Shown piece after piece: positions 25,661 through 34,910 of a stretch of 43,497 nt of DNA. The notes below the pieces were generated by a model. The model saw nothing but the letters and a program-made list of their open reading frames with translations, had not been told where the DNA came from and made no database searches. The translations under genes were made by a program, and so were the position numbers. Position 1 is the first letter of the stretch, and each line of letters starts with the position of its first letter. The DNA comes from an uncultured Clostridia bacterium (GTDB lineage Bacteria; Bacillota; Clostridia; Oscillospirales; Ruminococcaceae): positions 1 through 43,497 of the forward strand of contig CANQFZ010000013.1 of NCBI GenBank assembly GCA_947600065.1. Direction: 5' to 3'.

Positions 25661-27135
25661 AGGCGCATATATATCTCGGCAAATTCTTTGAGCATTTTCG
25701 CGTGTTTGTTTTTCAAGGCTTTTTTGCCTATTCTCCAGCTCCAGTTTCCGCCGAGAGTGGACGGCAGGTTCATTCTTCCCTTTTTGCCGAGCCCTAAAAT
25801 GTCCTGCGCGGGAATTATCGCAAGGTTTGCGGGAGAAGCGTATGCCGCGCGGATAGCGCAGTTGTTGAGCTTCATGGAAAACAGCTTTCCGAGATACTTT
25901 CTGCACATCGCCTTGGTTTTAAGATCCGCTTCGGAATACCACTGCGCAAATGTCGCGTTATCGTGTGTTCCCGTATAACAAACGCAGTTCTTCGGATAAT
26001 TGTGCGGGAGATGATCATTGTCGGAGTTTTCGGGATTAAACCCGAACTGAAGCACTCTCATTCCCGGAAAACCGCTTTCGGCTAGAAGCTGTTTTACGCT
26101 GTCGAAAATATCTCCGAGATCTTCGGCGATTATATCCGCATTCGGAACTTCTTTTGCGATAATGTTAAACAAATTCATGCCCGGACCTTTTTCCCAATTT
26201 CCGTGTTCTGCCGTTTTTTCTCCGAACGGAATTGCATAATAGGTGTCAAATGCACGGAAATGGTCAATTCTAAGCATATCGAAAAGCTCGGCGGATCTCT
26301 TTACTCGAGCCACCCACCATGCATAATCGTTCATCTTCATGGCCGCCCAGTCGTAGAGCGGATTTCCCCAGAGCTGACCCGTCTTTGAAAAATAATCGGG
26401 TGGTACTCCCGCAACACGCCTCGGATTAAGTCTTTCGTCAAGCTCAAACAGATTAGGCTCTGCCCAAACGTCCGAGCTGTCGGGGGAAACATAGATCGGT
26501 ATGTCTCCAATTATCTTAATGCCTTTTTGCGAACAGGTATTATGAAAGCGCGTCCACTGACGGAAGAAAATGTACTGGCAGAACTTGTGATAGCGAATTT
26601 CTTCCGAAAGATCTTCGGAATATCTCTTTACAGCGTCCGCGCGGCGGAATTTTATATCGTCGTCCCACTGCGTCCAGGGTCTCCCGCCAAACTTGCTCTT
26701 AACCGCCATAAACAGCGCGTAATCATCGAGCCAGCTTTTCTGTTCAAGCGCAAAGCCCGTAAACCCGACGTCGTCCGTGAAATTTGCGAGAGCTTTATGC
26801 AAAAGCTCCGAGCGTGTTTTCGACACCTTTTCATAATCGACCACAAGCGGGTCTGCGCCATAATCGGCGTTTTCACACTCTGTTTTTGACAGAAGCCCCT
26901 GCTCGCAAAGCTCGTCAAGGTCTATCATAAGCGGATTTCCCGCGAATGACGAGAAAGGCTGATAGGGAGAATCCCCGTATCCCGTAGGTCCTATAGGAAG
27001 CACCTGCCAGTATGTCTGACCTGCGCTTTTGAGCCAATCCGCAAATTTCTCGGCTTCTTCTCCGAGAGTTCCTATTCCGTATTTTGACGGAAGCGAGGTT
27101 ATATGCATAAGAACTCCGCAGCTTCTTTTATCCAT
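25657..27135 (-). CDS. malQ: 4-alpha-glucanotransferase (amylomaltase)
   Basis: A 492-residue GH77 enzyme that transfers alpha-1,4-glucan segments between maltodextrins. Family motifs are clear: SCGVLMHITSLPSKYGIGTLG at the N-terminus, YWQVLPIGPTGYGDSPYQPF, DIPIYVSPDSSDVWAEPNLF, RIDHFRAFDTYYAIPFG (catalytic Asp), IIAEDLGDI (catalytic Glu), and CYTGTHDNAT (third Asp). Start ATG 27135 has AAGGAG upstream. The stop overlaps the next start as ATGA. Together with pulA it forms a cytosolic route for glycogen or maltodextrin breakdown, although a tRNA thiolation gene sits between them. No transporter or phosphorylase gene is in the neighbourhood. Confidence 0.97.
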   Translation of the reverse strand: MDKRSCGVLMHITSLPSKYGIGTLGEEAEKFADWLKSAGQTYWQVLPIGPTGYGDSPYQPFSSFAGNPLMIDLDELCEQGLLSKTECENADYGADPLVVDYEKVSKTRSELLHKALANFTDDVGFTGFALEQKSWLDDYALFMAVKSKFGGRPWTQWDDDIKFRRADAVKRYSEDLSEEIRYHKFCQYIFFRQWTRFHNTCSQKGIKIIGDIPIYVSPDSSDVWAEPNLFELDERLNPRRVAGVPPDYFSKTGQLWGNPLYDWAAMKMNDYAWWVARVKRSAELFDMLRIDHFRAFDTYYAIPFGEKTAEHGNWEKGPGMNLFNIIAKEVPNADIIAEDLGDIFDSVKQLLAESGFPGMRVLQFGFNPENSDNDHLPHNYPKNCVCYTGTHDNATFAQWYSEADLKTKAMCRKYLGKLFSMKLNNCAIRAAYASPANLAIIPAQDILGLGKKGRMNLPSTLGGNWSWRIGKKALKNKHAKMLKEFAEIYMRL

Positions 27136-27175
27136 AAGAACACTCCTTTAAAATGCATTTTCCGTAACTGTCGGT

Positions 27176-28702
27176 TCATCTGTTCCAGTATTTTCTGTCA
27201 AGGCTTCTAAAGCCTATAGCCTGTGAAATGCAGGCTCTGTCTATATCTTTCAATCCCGCAAGGTCTGCACATGTTCTTGCCACCTTTAAAATCCTGTCGT
27301 ATGCGCGGGCGGAAAGTCCGAGCCTGTCAAACGCCGCTTTGAGCATATCGCCGGCATCGGGCGTCAGTCGGCAGACTTCGCCGATTATATCTGATGTTAT
27401 GCGGCTGTTTGACTTTATATTCGTGCCCTTAAAGCGCTCTGCCTGTATGTCGCGGGCGCGCTGTACCCTCTCGGCTATCCGAGCGGAGCTTTCCTGCGCT
27501 TTCCTTTCGGAAAGGTCTTCATATTCGACGGGCTTTACTTCTATCTGTATATCTATCCTGTCGAGAACGGGCTGTGAAATTTTATTCAGGTACATTGTGA
27601 CCATCTTTTCGGAGCAGGTGCATTTTTTCTTCGGGTTTCCGAAATTGCCGCAGGGACAGGGATTCATTGCCGCAACAAGCATAACGTCGCACGGGTAGCT
27701 TACAGAGCCGCTTGCTCTCGAAATCACTATCTCGCAGTTTTCAATAGGCTGCCTTAAGGTTTCAAGAGTTCTCCTGTCAAACTCGGGAAGCTCGTCTAAA
27801 AACAAAACTCCGTTATGCGCGAGTGATATTTCTCCGGGGCGCGGAACAGTGCCTCCTCCAACTAACCCCGCGCCGCTTATGGTATGGCTCACCGGACGGA
27901 ACGGACGGTTTGTAACAAGAGGATCTTTCGGGTCTATTATGCCCGCTATAGAATGTATCTGCGTCGTTTCAATGCTTTCCTCGAACGTTATCCTCGGAAG
28001 TATGGACGGAATGCGCTTTGCGAGCATTGATTTTCCCGATCCGGGAGGACCGAGCATAAGAATATTATGCGAGCCTGCGGCGGCGACCTCAATAGCTTTT
28101 TTTGCCGCAGTCTGCCCCATAACATCTGCGAAATCCTCGCGGTATATAAGCTTTTCCGCACTCGGTATGTAGCGCGGTTCGGGAGTAAGTCCCGTTCCCG
28201 TTCGCAAAAAATCGACTATCTGCGTTATATGTTCTACGCCGTATACCTCTATGCCGTCCGCGACAGAAGCTTCTTTTGCGTTCGACTTCGGAAGAAACAG
28301 CCGCTTTATGCCGTTTTGCGAAGCGGTTATTGTCATACTGAGAGCGCCGTTTATATGAGAGATCCTTCCGTCAAGCGACAGTTCTCCTATAAATGCTGTG
28401 TCGGAAAGGTCGCAGTCGATAACGCCGCCAAGGACCATTATTGCGACAGTTATAGGCAGGTCGAACATCGAGCCTATTTTTTTGACGCTTGCGGGAGCTA
28501 AATTTACCGTGACGCGCCCGTTTAAAAGTTTCAGATTGAGCTGTCCCAACACCGCGCGTATTCTGGCTTTGCTTTCCTGAACGGCAATATCGGGAAGACC
28601 CACAACGTCAAAAATGGGTTGTCCGGGAGAGATGCTCGCTTCGACATCTACAGGAAAAGCATTCAATCCGAAAAGACCTACACTTTTTATTTTACTGAAC
28701 AT
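27176..28702 (-). CDS. comM: ComM/YifB-type Mg-chelatase-like AAA+ ATPase
   Basis: A 508-residue AAA+ protein of the YifB/ComM family, a hexameric helicase linked to branch migration during natural transformation. It has the N-terminal Lon-like fold (FSKIKSVGLFGLNAFPVDVE, VVGLPDIAVQESKARIRAVL), Walker A GPPGSGKSMLAKRI, Walker B GVLFLDELPEF, and a zinc-binding insert (MNPCPCGNFG, then KKCTCSEKM). The C-terminal Mg-chelatase domain ends with LSARAYDRILKVARTCADL. ATG 28702 has GAGG seven bases upstream. It is the first gene of the minus-strand run, 40 bases before malQ. Whether this organism takes up DNA is not shown here; the family is widespread beyond competent species. Confidence 0.95.
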   Translation of the reverse strand: MFSKIKSVGLFGLNAFPVDVEASISPGQPIFDVVGLPDIAVQESKARIRAVLGQLNLKLLNGRVTVNLAPASVKKIGSMFDLPITVAIMVLGGVIDCDLSDTAFIGELSLDGRISHINGALSMTITASQNGIKRLFLPKSNAKEASVADGIEVYGVEHITQIVDFLRTGTGLTPEPRYIPSAEKLIYREDFADVMGQTAAKKAIEVAAAGSHNILMLGPPGSGKSMLAKRIPSILPRITFEESIETTQIHSIAGIIDPKDPLVTNRPFRPVSHTISGAGLVGGGTVPRPGEISLAHNGVLFLDELPEFDRRTLETLRQPIENCEIVISRASGSVSYPCDVMLVAAMNPCPCGNFGNPKKKCTCSEKMVTMYLNKISQPVLDRIDIQIEVKPVEYEDLSERKAQESSARIAERVQRARDIQAERFKGTNIKSNSRITSDIIGEVCRLTPDAGDMLKAAFDRLGLSARAYDRILKVARTCADLAGLKDIDRACISQAIGFRSLDRKYWNR

Positions 28703-28746
28703 AACTGAACCTCACAATTGTGCTGTAAATATTATTATCAACATAT

Positions 28747-28775
28747 ATTTTACCACATCTGTAAATAAATTGCAA
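28747..28775 (-). promoter_or_regulatory. Sigma-A promoter for comM-malQ run
   Basis: On the minus strand TTGCAA (28770-28775) and TAAAAT (28747-28752) are separated by 17 bases, about 45 bases before the comM start. Confidence 0.5.
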
Positions 28776-28826
28776 CGGTTATAATTATTTTTTGCGAAAA
28801 TTTATCAGCATATTGTGTTTTTGTTA

Positions 28827-28855
28827 TTGAAAAATTTTTTTATTTGTGCTATAAT
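28827..28855 (+). promoter_or_regulatory. Promoter for the rlmB-era operon, extended -10
   Basis: TTGAAA (28827-28832), a 17-base spacer and TATAAT (28850-28855), with TG one base upstream of the -10 hexamer (extended -10). The rlmB start is about 40 bases downstream. Confidence 0.75.
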
Positions 28856-28896
28856 GAATAATGTATTGTTATAGCTTGCTTTGTTAGAGGAAAAAT

Positions 28897-29631
28897 ATGG
28901 AAAATAGTTCTGAAAATCAGATCATCTTTGGGCGAAACGCCGTTACAGAAGCGCTTCGCTCGGATAAGACTGTAGACACTGTCTACATACAAAAAGACCT
29001 TAAAATCGAAGGTATCGCTGCTCTTGCAAAAGAACGCGGCGCCGTAGTAAAGATCGTCGGCGCGGAAAAGATAGCTTCTCTTTCGGGAACACAGAAAAAC
29101 GGCGGCGTTTGCGCGGAGCTGTCTGCGGCAGAATATGCAGAGCTTTCGGATATCCTTGAGGTATCGAAGATAAAAGGAAAGCCGCCTTTTGTAGTTATAG
29201 CGGACGAAATAGCCGACCCTCATAATCTCGGTGCAATTATCCGAACGGCTGAGGCGGCGGGAGCCGACGGCGTTATTATCCCGAAAAGACGGAGCGTAGG
29301 ACTTAACGCAACGGTGTTTAAGACTTCGGCAGGCGCGGCGGCTTGGATAAAGGTCGCAAGGGTTACAAATCTTGTGGAAACAATAAAGACGCTGAAGAAA
29401 AACAATATATGGGTATACGGTATGGAAGCCGACGGAGAGCCCTATGAAAAGGTAGATTTTTCGGGAGGAGCGGCAATTGTCGTAGGCTCCGAAGGCGCGG
29501 GGCTTTCAAGGCTCGTGAGAGAAAACTGCGACAGGACAGTTTCACTGCCGATGAACGGAAAAGTAAATTCTCTGAATGCTTCGGTTTCGGCGGGAATACT
29601 TATGTACGAAATAATTAAATACAGGAAATAA
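28897..29631 (+). CDS. rlmB: 23S rRNA 2'-O-methyltransferase (RlmB/TrmH family)
   Basis: A 244-residue SPOUT-class methyltransferase that should 2'-O-methylate a guanosine of 23S rRNA (G2251 in E. coli). The N-terminal substrate-binding domain has IIFGRNAVTEALRSDKTVD. The knotted catalytic domain shows three motifs: ADEIADPHNLGAIIRTAEAA, VGSEGAGLSRLVRENCD, and SLPMNGKVNSLNASVSAGIL. The length and motifs fit RlmB, but TrmH-like relatives with other targets cannot be excluded. It begins with ATG 28897 after AGAGGAAAAAT. It heads a seven-gene plus-strand operon with several other RNA-modification genes. Confidence 0.93.
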   Translation: MENSSENQIIFGRNAVTEALRSDKTVDTVYIQKDLKIEGIAALAKERGAVVKIVGAEKIASLSGTQKNGGVCAELSAAEYAELSDILEVSKIKGKPPFVVIADEIADPHNLGAIIRTAEAAGADGVIIPKRRSVGLNATVFKTSAGAAAWIKVARVTNLVETIKTLKKNNIWVYGMEADGEPYEKVDFSGGAAIVVGSEGAGLSRLVRENCDRTVSLPMNGKVNSLNASVSAGILMYEIIKYRK

Positions 29632-29650
29632 TCCAAAGGGAAGTGTTTTT

Positions 29651-32446
29651 ATGGCAAAAAAGAATTATGATATCGACAATATTCTGAAAGAAGTTGACGA
29701 TCTGCGTATCGACGAATCTGACGATAATACGGACGGTAATAAAAAGAACCTTGCGGGTTCGCAGAAAAAATCGGGAACAAAGGCTGACAAAAAGCCCGAT
29801 TTCAGCGTTACACAGGTTATTGATCAATATTCCGACAAGAAGAAAGGAGCTGCCGCAAAGCAGTCGTCCGACAGCTCAAAGGAAACAGAACCCGAAAGCG
29901 AAAAAGTAAAACGCCTTTTTGACGACGATCTGCGCGGAAAGAAAAAAACCGACAGCAAGATGTTTTTGGACAGCGGCGACCAAAAAACCTCGGACAAAGA
30001 ATTAGAACAAAAGTCCGAGAGCGATGAATTTGTTTTCCATACAAAGGAAGATCTCGTTACTACAGACGAAATGAAAAAACGCAAGCAGCAGCGCATAGAC
30101 GAAATAAACGAAGCGCTTTTAAAGGCTGACTTTGAAGCACAAAGCGACGACGAGATGCTGGATCTTATGAACCCTGCCGAAAAGCGCGAAAAAGTTGCGG
30201 ATATGCTTAGAGCGGGCGACGAAAAAGGCGACAAGGCTAACACTCTCTCGATTTCCGAAAAAGATTTAAAAAACATTGCAAAAGAAGAATATGTTATAGA
30301 ATATAAGCCGCACGTAAAAGAAACCGATACTCCCGACGAGATATTGGGCGCTTCGGCAAAACAACAACCGAGCCGCGGAGAAATGCATATAGGCGAATCC
30401 ATAACCGATGCGCTCGATAAAAAAATAGCTGTTGAAAGCGAACAGGAGCAGTCGAACGCCGCCGATACCGCTGATAACGAAGAAGACATATCGGACGTAC
30501 CTGATGACAGCGAAGATGTAGAAAAAATGCGCGAGGCAAACGAGCTTGCTCAAAAGCGCAAACGCAAGATAGCAAGCTTTATCCTCGAAAACCCGACCGA
30601 AGAAGAGGACGAATTTAAACCGACAAATGACGCCTTTGAAGAAAGTGAAGATGACGAAGAAGACGAAGACAAGCCCATTGACCTCGACGACGAAAACATT
30701 ATACGCGAGCGTCTGAGCCGCTCGTCAAAGGGACTTTTCTGGCGGCTTGTCATAACGGGAGTTTTGTTTGTTGTAACGCTTTTCATAGGCATAGTAAACA
30801 CTGCGAACATCCAGGAGCTCGGAGCGATCGGCGGCGTTATCAGCCTGCGCTCTGCAACGGAAAACTATCTTTATTGTATGCTGACTATAGGCGTTTTGTC
30901 GTTCGGCTCGTGTTCTTCGGTCATTGCAAACGGTTTTTCAAAGCTCTTTAAAAAGCGTCCCGACGGTGATACGCTGTGCGCGGTGGCGCATACGGCGGCA
31001 ATTGTCGCAATGATACCCTATCTTTTCAGGATAGATTATACTCAGCTTCAGCAATCACACGTTTATCTTGTGGTATCGCTCGCATTGCTCTGCTTTAACA
31101 CGCTTTCAAAGCTGATAACGGTAAAGACCGCGCAGAAGAACTTTGAATTTATTTCGGCCGACGGAGCAAAGTATTTCGCGGACTTCTGCGAAAAAGGCAG
31201 CGCCGAGCAGCTCGCAAAAGGCGCCGTTCCGGGCGTTCCGATAACGACGGCTGTGAGAAAGACCGAAATGCTGAAGGATTTCATTATTTCGACATACTGC
31301 GAGGACGCTTCGGACAAAATTGCGGGAAAAGCGTCTATAGTTACCGTTGCGGCGGCAATAATCGCGGCTGTAATTGCGTTTTTCACAAACGGAGATATAG
31401 ACTGGGAGAACAACCTCTCATGGAGCTTTACGGTGCTTTCGGCGGTATGCTGTCTGGGAGCGTCGCTGTCATGCTCTATGACTGTCACAATACCGCTTTT
31501 GTTCGCGTCTATAAAGGGGAAAAAGGATAAGTTCGCAATACTCGGTTATAATGCCGTAGAAAATTTCAGCGAAACGAACTCGGTGCTTGCAGAAGCGTCC
31601 GACCTATTCCCTCCCACGAGCGTAGTAATAAACAACATCTGCGGCTATGACAAACCCTCCGCACGCGGCGAAGGAAAAGTAAATATAGACGAAGCAATTA
31701 TCCTCGGAGCAAGTCTTGCTTATGCTTCGGGCAGTATCCTTTCGGACGCGCTGTTCAATATGCTCGACTATAAGAAGGAGCTTTTAAAGCCCGTGAGCGG
31801 CACGGTCTATGAAAACAACCTCGGAGTTATGGGCTGGATAGACAGAAGGAGAGTTCTCCTCGGAACGCGCGAACATATGATCGCTCACGAAATATCCGTT
31901 CCGAGCGTAAAGAAAGAGTCAGCCGCAAATACCAAAAATGACAATGTGATCTATCTTGCCGTCGGAGGAGAAGTCTGCCTGCTTTTCTTCGTATCGGTAA
32001 AAGCCGACGAAGTCATACAGGAAAAGGCAAGCAAGCTTTCGGAAGAAGGAGTAACGCTTCTGGTAAAGTCGGTGGACGGAATGATAACCGCTCCTTTTGT
32101 GGAAAACATATTCGGTCTATATGAGGGTTCTGTAAAGGTTATACCGTTTGACTGCCACGAAGTATTCAACAACTGCACGAAATTTGTATCGAGCGGAAGC
32201 GGAGCGCTTTCCGTTGACGGAACGTTCTCCTCTTTTGCCGAAGGTATTTCTGCGGCAAAAGGACTGCGCGCGAAAATTTCAATAGGCTCGATCATACAGA
32301 TAGTTACGGCGGGGCTCGGCATACTGCTTGCAATAATATTTATGTTCGCAAAGAATTACAGTATGTTCAACGGACTTTGGATACTTATCTACGGAGTGAT
32401 AAGCGCGGCGATAACCATAGGCGTTCCGTTTATAAAGCGGTTATGA
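29651..32446 (+). CDS. Degenerate P1B-type ATPase-like membrane protein with long acidic N-terminus
   Basis: A 931-residue protein. Residues 1-360 are acidic, Lys/Asp/Ser-rich and likely disordered. The rest copies the topology of heavy-metal P1B ATPases: four membrane helices (about 362-487), a shortened actuator region (about 488-556), two helices (about 557-615), a P/N-like region (about 616-878) and two final helices. The N-domain echo GVMGWIDRRRVLLGTREHM and the fold around VIYLAVGGEVCLLFFVSVKA are recognisable. Every catalytic motif is lost: no TGES, LSCSMTVTIP where CPCALGLATP belongs, DLFPPTS at D651 instead of DKTGT, and no TGD or GDGxND. It therefore cannot pump by the usual mechanism. 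Its role is unknown. The gene starts 19 bases after rlmB and overlaps tadA, so expression is coupled. Confidence 0.8.
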   Translation: MAKKNYDIDNILKEVDDLRIDESDDNTDGNKKNLAGSQKKSGTKADKKPDFSVTQVIDQYSDKKKGAAAKQSSDSSKETEPESEKVKRLFDDDLRGKKKTDSKMFLDSGDQKTSDKELEQKSESDEFVFHTKEDLVTTDEMKKRKQQRIDEINEALLKADFEAQSDDEMLDLMNPAEKREKVADMLRAGDEKGDKANTLSISEKDLKNIAKEEYVIEYKPHVKETDTPDEILGASAKQQPSRGEMHIGESITDALDKKIAVESEQEQSNAADTADNEEDISDVPDDSEDVEKMREANELAQKRKRKIASFILENPTEEEDEFKPTNDAFEESEDDEEDEDKPIDLDDENIIRERLSRSSKGLFWRLVITGVLFVVTLFIGIVNTANIQELGAIGGVISLRSATENYLYCMLTIGVLSFGSCSSVIANGFSKLFKKRPDGDTLCAVAHTAAIVAMIPYLFRIDYTQLQQSHVYLVVSLALLCFNTLSKLITVKTAQKNFEFISADGAKYFADFCEKGSAEQLAKGAVPGVPITTAVRKTEMLKDFIISTYCEDASDKIAGKASIVTVAAAIIAAVIAFFTNGDIDWENNLSWSFTVLSAVCCLGASLSCSMTVTIPLLFASIKGKKDKFAILGYNAVENFSETNSVLAEASDLFPPTSVVINNICGYDKPSARGEGKVNIDEAIILGASLAYASGSILSDALFNMLDYKKELLKPVSGTVYENNLGVMGWIDRRRVLLGTREHMIAHEISVPSVKKESAANTKNDNVIYLAVGGEVCLLFFVSVKADEVIQEKASKLSEEGVTLLVKSVDGMITAPFVENIFGLYEGSVKVIPFDCHEVFNNCTKFVSSGSGALSVDGTFSSFAEGISAAKGLRAKISIGSIIQIVTAGLGILLAIIFMFAKNYSMFNGLWILIYGVISAAITIGVPFIKRL

Positions 32447-32901
32447 TGCTGACTGACGAGGAATATATGGAAAAGGCTCTTGCGCTGGCAAAAAAGGCTT
32501 TTGATATGGGAGAAATTCCCGTTGGCGCTATAGTCGTAAACAAAGACGGAGAAATAATCGCAGAAGCCTATAACGAGCGAGAAACGCTTATTTCTCCCAC
32601 TGCTCACGCGGAGATACTCGCCATTGAGCGCGCCGCAAAAGCGCTTAAAAGCAGAAGACTTTCGGACTGTACTCTATATGTAACGCTCGAACCGTGTCCA
32701 ATGTGCGCGGGGGCGGTCATAAACGCATGTATAAAGCGCCTTGTTTACGGGGCATTTGACGAGAAAAACGGCGCTTGCGCTTCGGTGGCTACATTGTTTG
32801 ATGAAAAATTTACACATATTCCGCGCGTAAGAAGCAGAGTTCTCGAAGAAAAATGTGGGCAAATACTCTCGGATTTTTTCGGGAAATTGCGCGGGCAATA
32901 G
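32443..32901 (+). CDS. tadA: tRNA-specific adenosine deaminase
   Basis: A 152-residue zinc deaminase that converts A34 to inosine in tRNA-Arg(ACG). The zinc and catalytic motif HAEILAIERA supplies the His ligand and catalytic Glu, and PCPMCAGAVI supplies both Cys ligands. EIPVGAIVVN is the usual family segment. The frame runs upstream to 32377, but homology begins at MLTDEEYMEKALALAKKA. Two adjacent ATG codons fit: 32443 overlaps the previous stop as ATGA, and 32446 overlaps it by one base. The gene lies in an operon with rlmB, rimM and trmD, all acting on rRNA or tRNA. Confidence 0.95.
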   Translation: MMLTDEEYMEKALALAKKAFDMGEIPVGAIVVNKDGEIIAEAYNERETLISPTAHAEILAIERAAKALKSRRLSDCTLYVTLEPCPMCAGAVINACIKRLVYGAFDEKNGACASVATLFDEKFTHIPRVRSRVLEEKCGQILSDFFGKLRGQ

Positions 32902-32968
32902 AAAACAGGTCATTCGGAAAGACGTGTGTTTTTCCGATAATCAAAATCAGATCGGGGAAAACATCAGA

Positions 32969-34417
32969 ATGAGAGAAAAGCCTAATTCACAAAACAGATA
33001 CCGTACTCTCGCGGGAAATATCATAATATTGGGCATTGGGCAGTTCAGCTCCAAGCTTCTTGTGTATGTAATGCTGAAATTCTACACAAGTATGCTCGGA
33101 CCTGCGGGCTATGGCGATATGACAAACCTCATAAACGCCGGCGCGCTTCTTATCTCGGTTTTCTCGCTGTCCATTGCGGAAGGCGTATTGCGTTTCGGTC
33201 TTGAAAAAAACAACAACGGCAGTATGGTGTTTTCTATCGGAATAAACGTTGCAGTGTGCGGGTGCGTCGTATTTGCGGCGTTTGTGCCGCTGGTCGGGCT
33301 TATCCCGATGCTTAAAGGCTATGAGTGGATGCTGTTCATCTACGTTCTGGCGGGCGCTGTCAAAGAAGTATGCGGCATTTATGTGAGAGCAAGGGTCTCC
33401 GTAAAGCTGTTTGCGGTAGACGGCATACTGACTACGGTTTCAATGATAGTGTTCAACCTCGTTCTGCTCGGAATTTTCGGGCTGGGAATAAACGGTTATA
33501 TCTGGTCGGTCGTTCTGAGTAATCTTGCTTCCGTTATTTTCCTCAACATAACGGCAAAGCTCTACAAGCGCTATAGACCTATAGGGAACGATAAAACGCT
33601 TTATTCCTCAATGCTCCGATACAGCATACCGCTTATGCCGACGACGATAATGTGGTGGATCATAAATATGTCTGACGGCTTTATGGTCACTTCTTTTATC
33701 GGAAGCGACGCAAACGGTATCTACGGGTTTGCCTATAAATTTCCGAACCTTGCGGCAGTTGTAGTAGGCATTTTTGCCCAGGCGTGGCATATGTCCGCCA
33801 TAACCGAAAGAAACTCGCGCACCGTTTCAAACTTCTACTCGAATATTTTCAGCATGATGCAGACGGTGGTGTTTATCGCCTGTGCGGGGATAATGCTTAT
33901 TTTAAGACCCGTCATTATGCCGTTTTTCGGAACGGAAGAATTTGCGCCCGCGTATTTTTATGTTCCGACGCTGCTGGGCGCGGTTATTTTCCAGTGTTTC
34001 AACAACTTTCTGTCAAGCATATACGAGGCTTCGAGAAAAACTACCCATGCGCTCATTTCTTCGGCGATCGGCGCGGGAGCTAATATAATCCTAAACCTTC
34101 TGCTCATTCCCGCTATGGGCATAATAGGCGCGGCTGTTGCAACGTTTGCGAGCTATCTTATAGTATTTATCTACAGGGTCATTGATACGAAGAAGTTACT
34201 TTATATGACGATATACTGGCTTAAAGTCATTGTAAATATCCTGCTTCTTACGGGCATGGCGTGTTCGATAATGTTTTTAGAGTTCGGTCTGCTGCAGAAT
34301 GTAATTAACGCAGTTGTTTTCATTGTCATTGCCGCATTGAACTTCAAAACCTGTGTTCAGGCAGTTAGGTTAGTTTTAAACAAGAAAAAGGAAAAGAAAG
34401 ATGAAACAGTTTCTTGA
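32969..34417 (+). CDS. Lipopolysaccharide/polysaccharide flippase family (Wzx/MATE-like)
   Basis: A 482-residue membrane protein with about 14 hydrophobic helices and basic loops, matching the oligosaccharide flippase (polysaccharide biosynthesis protein) group of the MOP superfamily. The N-terminus RTLAGNIIILGIGQFSSKLL, then MLGPAGYGDMTNLINAGALL, is typical. IYGFAYKFPNLAAVVVGIFA and the late IIGAAVATFASYLIVFIYR also fit. It should flip a lipid-linked sugar intermediate across the membrane. The frame is open from 32855, inside tadA, but ATG 32969 gives the family start, with a rather distant GGGGAA upstream. The last 17 bases overlap rimM. The substrate is unknown, and its place among translation genes is odd though common in Clostridia. 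Confidence 0.85.
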   Translation: MREKPNSQNRYRTLAGNIIILGIGQFSSKLLVYVMLKFYTSMLGPAGYGDMTNLINAGALLISVFSLSIAEGVLRFGLEKNNNGSMVFSIGINVAVCGCVVFAAFVPLVGLIPMLKGYEWMLFIYVLAGAVKEVCGIYVRARVSVKLFAVDGILTTVSMIVFNLVLLGIFGLGINGYIWSVVLSNLASVIFLNITAKLYKRYRPIGNDKTLYSSMLRYSIPLMPTTIMWWIINMSDGFMVTSFIGSDANGIYGFAYKFPNLAAVVVGIFAQAWHMSAITERNSRTVSNFYSNIFSMMQTVVFIACAGIMLILRPVIMPFFGTEEFAPAYFYVPTLLGAVIFQCFNNFLSSIYEASRKTTHALISSAIGAGANIILNLLLIPAMGIIGAAVATFASYLIVFIYRVIDTKKLLYMTIYWLKVIVNILLLTGMACSIMFLEFGLLQNVINAVVFIVIAALNFKTCVQAVRLVLNKKKEKKDETVS

Positions 34418-34910
34418 AATTGCAAAAATAGTTGCCGCTCACGGTATCCGCGGAGAAGTCAGGTGTCAGTATTACTGCGACGCTCCCGAAATTCTCTGCG
34501 AGTTTGAAACGCTTTATCTGAACAAAGGAAAAACTCCCGTAAAGATAACGCGCGCTTATGTCCACAAAAATGTAGTGATAATAAAAATCGACGGCGTCGA
34601 TACAATAGAAGAAGCTCAAAAATATATCGGAAAAATGCTTTATATGGACAGAAACGACGTAGAGCTCCCCGAGGACGTTTATTTCATACAAGATATTATA
34701 GGTCTTACGGTAAAAAACGCTCAGACGGGCGAGGTCTATGGGAAAATTACCGATGTTTATCAAAACGGCGCGACGGACGTTTATTCTATAAAAAAAGAAA
34801 ACGGAAAGGAGCTTATGTTTCCGTATATAGACGACGTTGTGAAAAAAATTGACATAGAAGCGGGAGAAATGCTGATTATCCCGCTCGAGGGGCTGTTTGA
34901 TGAGGATTGA
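34401..34910 (+). CDS. rimM: 16S rRNA processing protein RimM
   Basis: A 169-residue ribosome maturation factor that binds ribosomal protein S19 in 30S precursors. The N-terminal barrel starts FLEIAKIVAAHGIRGEVRCQ, and the PRC-barrel C-terminal half contains YFIQDIIGLTVKNAQTGEVY, ending near MLIIPLEGLF. ATG 34401 lies inside the flippase 3' end (17-base overlap) and follows AAGGAAAAG. The stop overlaps the trmD start by 11 bases. The rimM-trmD pairing is highly conserved, often with rpsP and rplS, but neither ribosomal gene is here. Confidence 0.96.
   Translation: MKQFLEIAKIVAAHGIRGEVRCQYYCDAPEILCEFETLYLNKGKTPVKITRAYVHKNVVIIKIDGVDTIEEAQKYIGKMLYMDRNDVELPEDVYFIQDIIGLTVKNAQTGEVYGKITDVYQNGATDVYSIKKENGKELMFPYIDDVVKKIDIEAGEMLIIPLEGLFDED

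Noticed and set aside
29660-30580. Several open frames antisense to the acidic N-terminus of the pseudo-ATPase
   Set aside because: Serine/phenylalanine-rich shadows caused by the GAA/GAC/AAA-rich coding strand.
29651-32446. Functional heavy-metal exporter
   Set aside because: All catalytic motifs are missing despite the matching topology.
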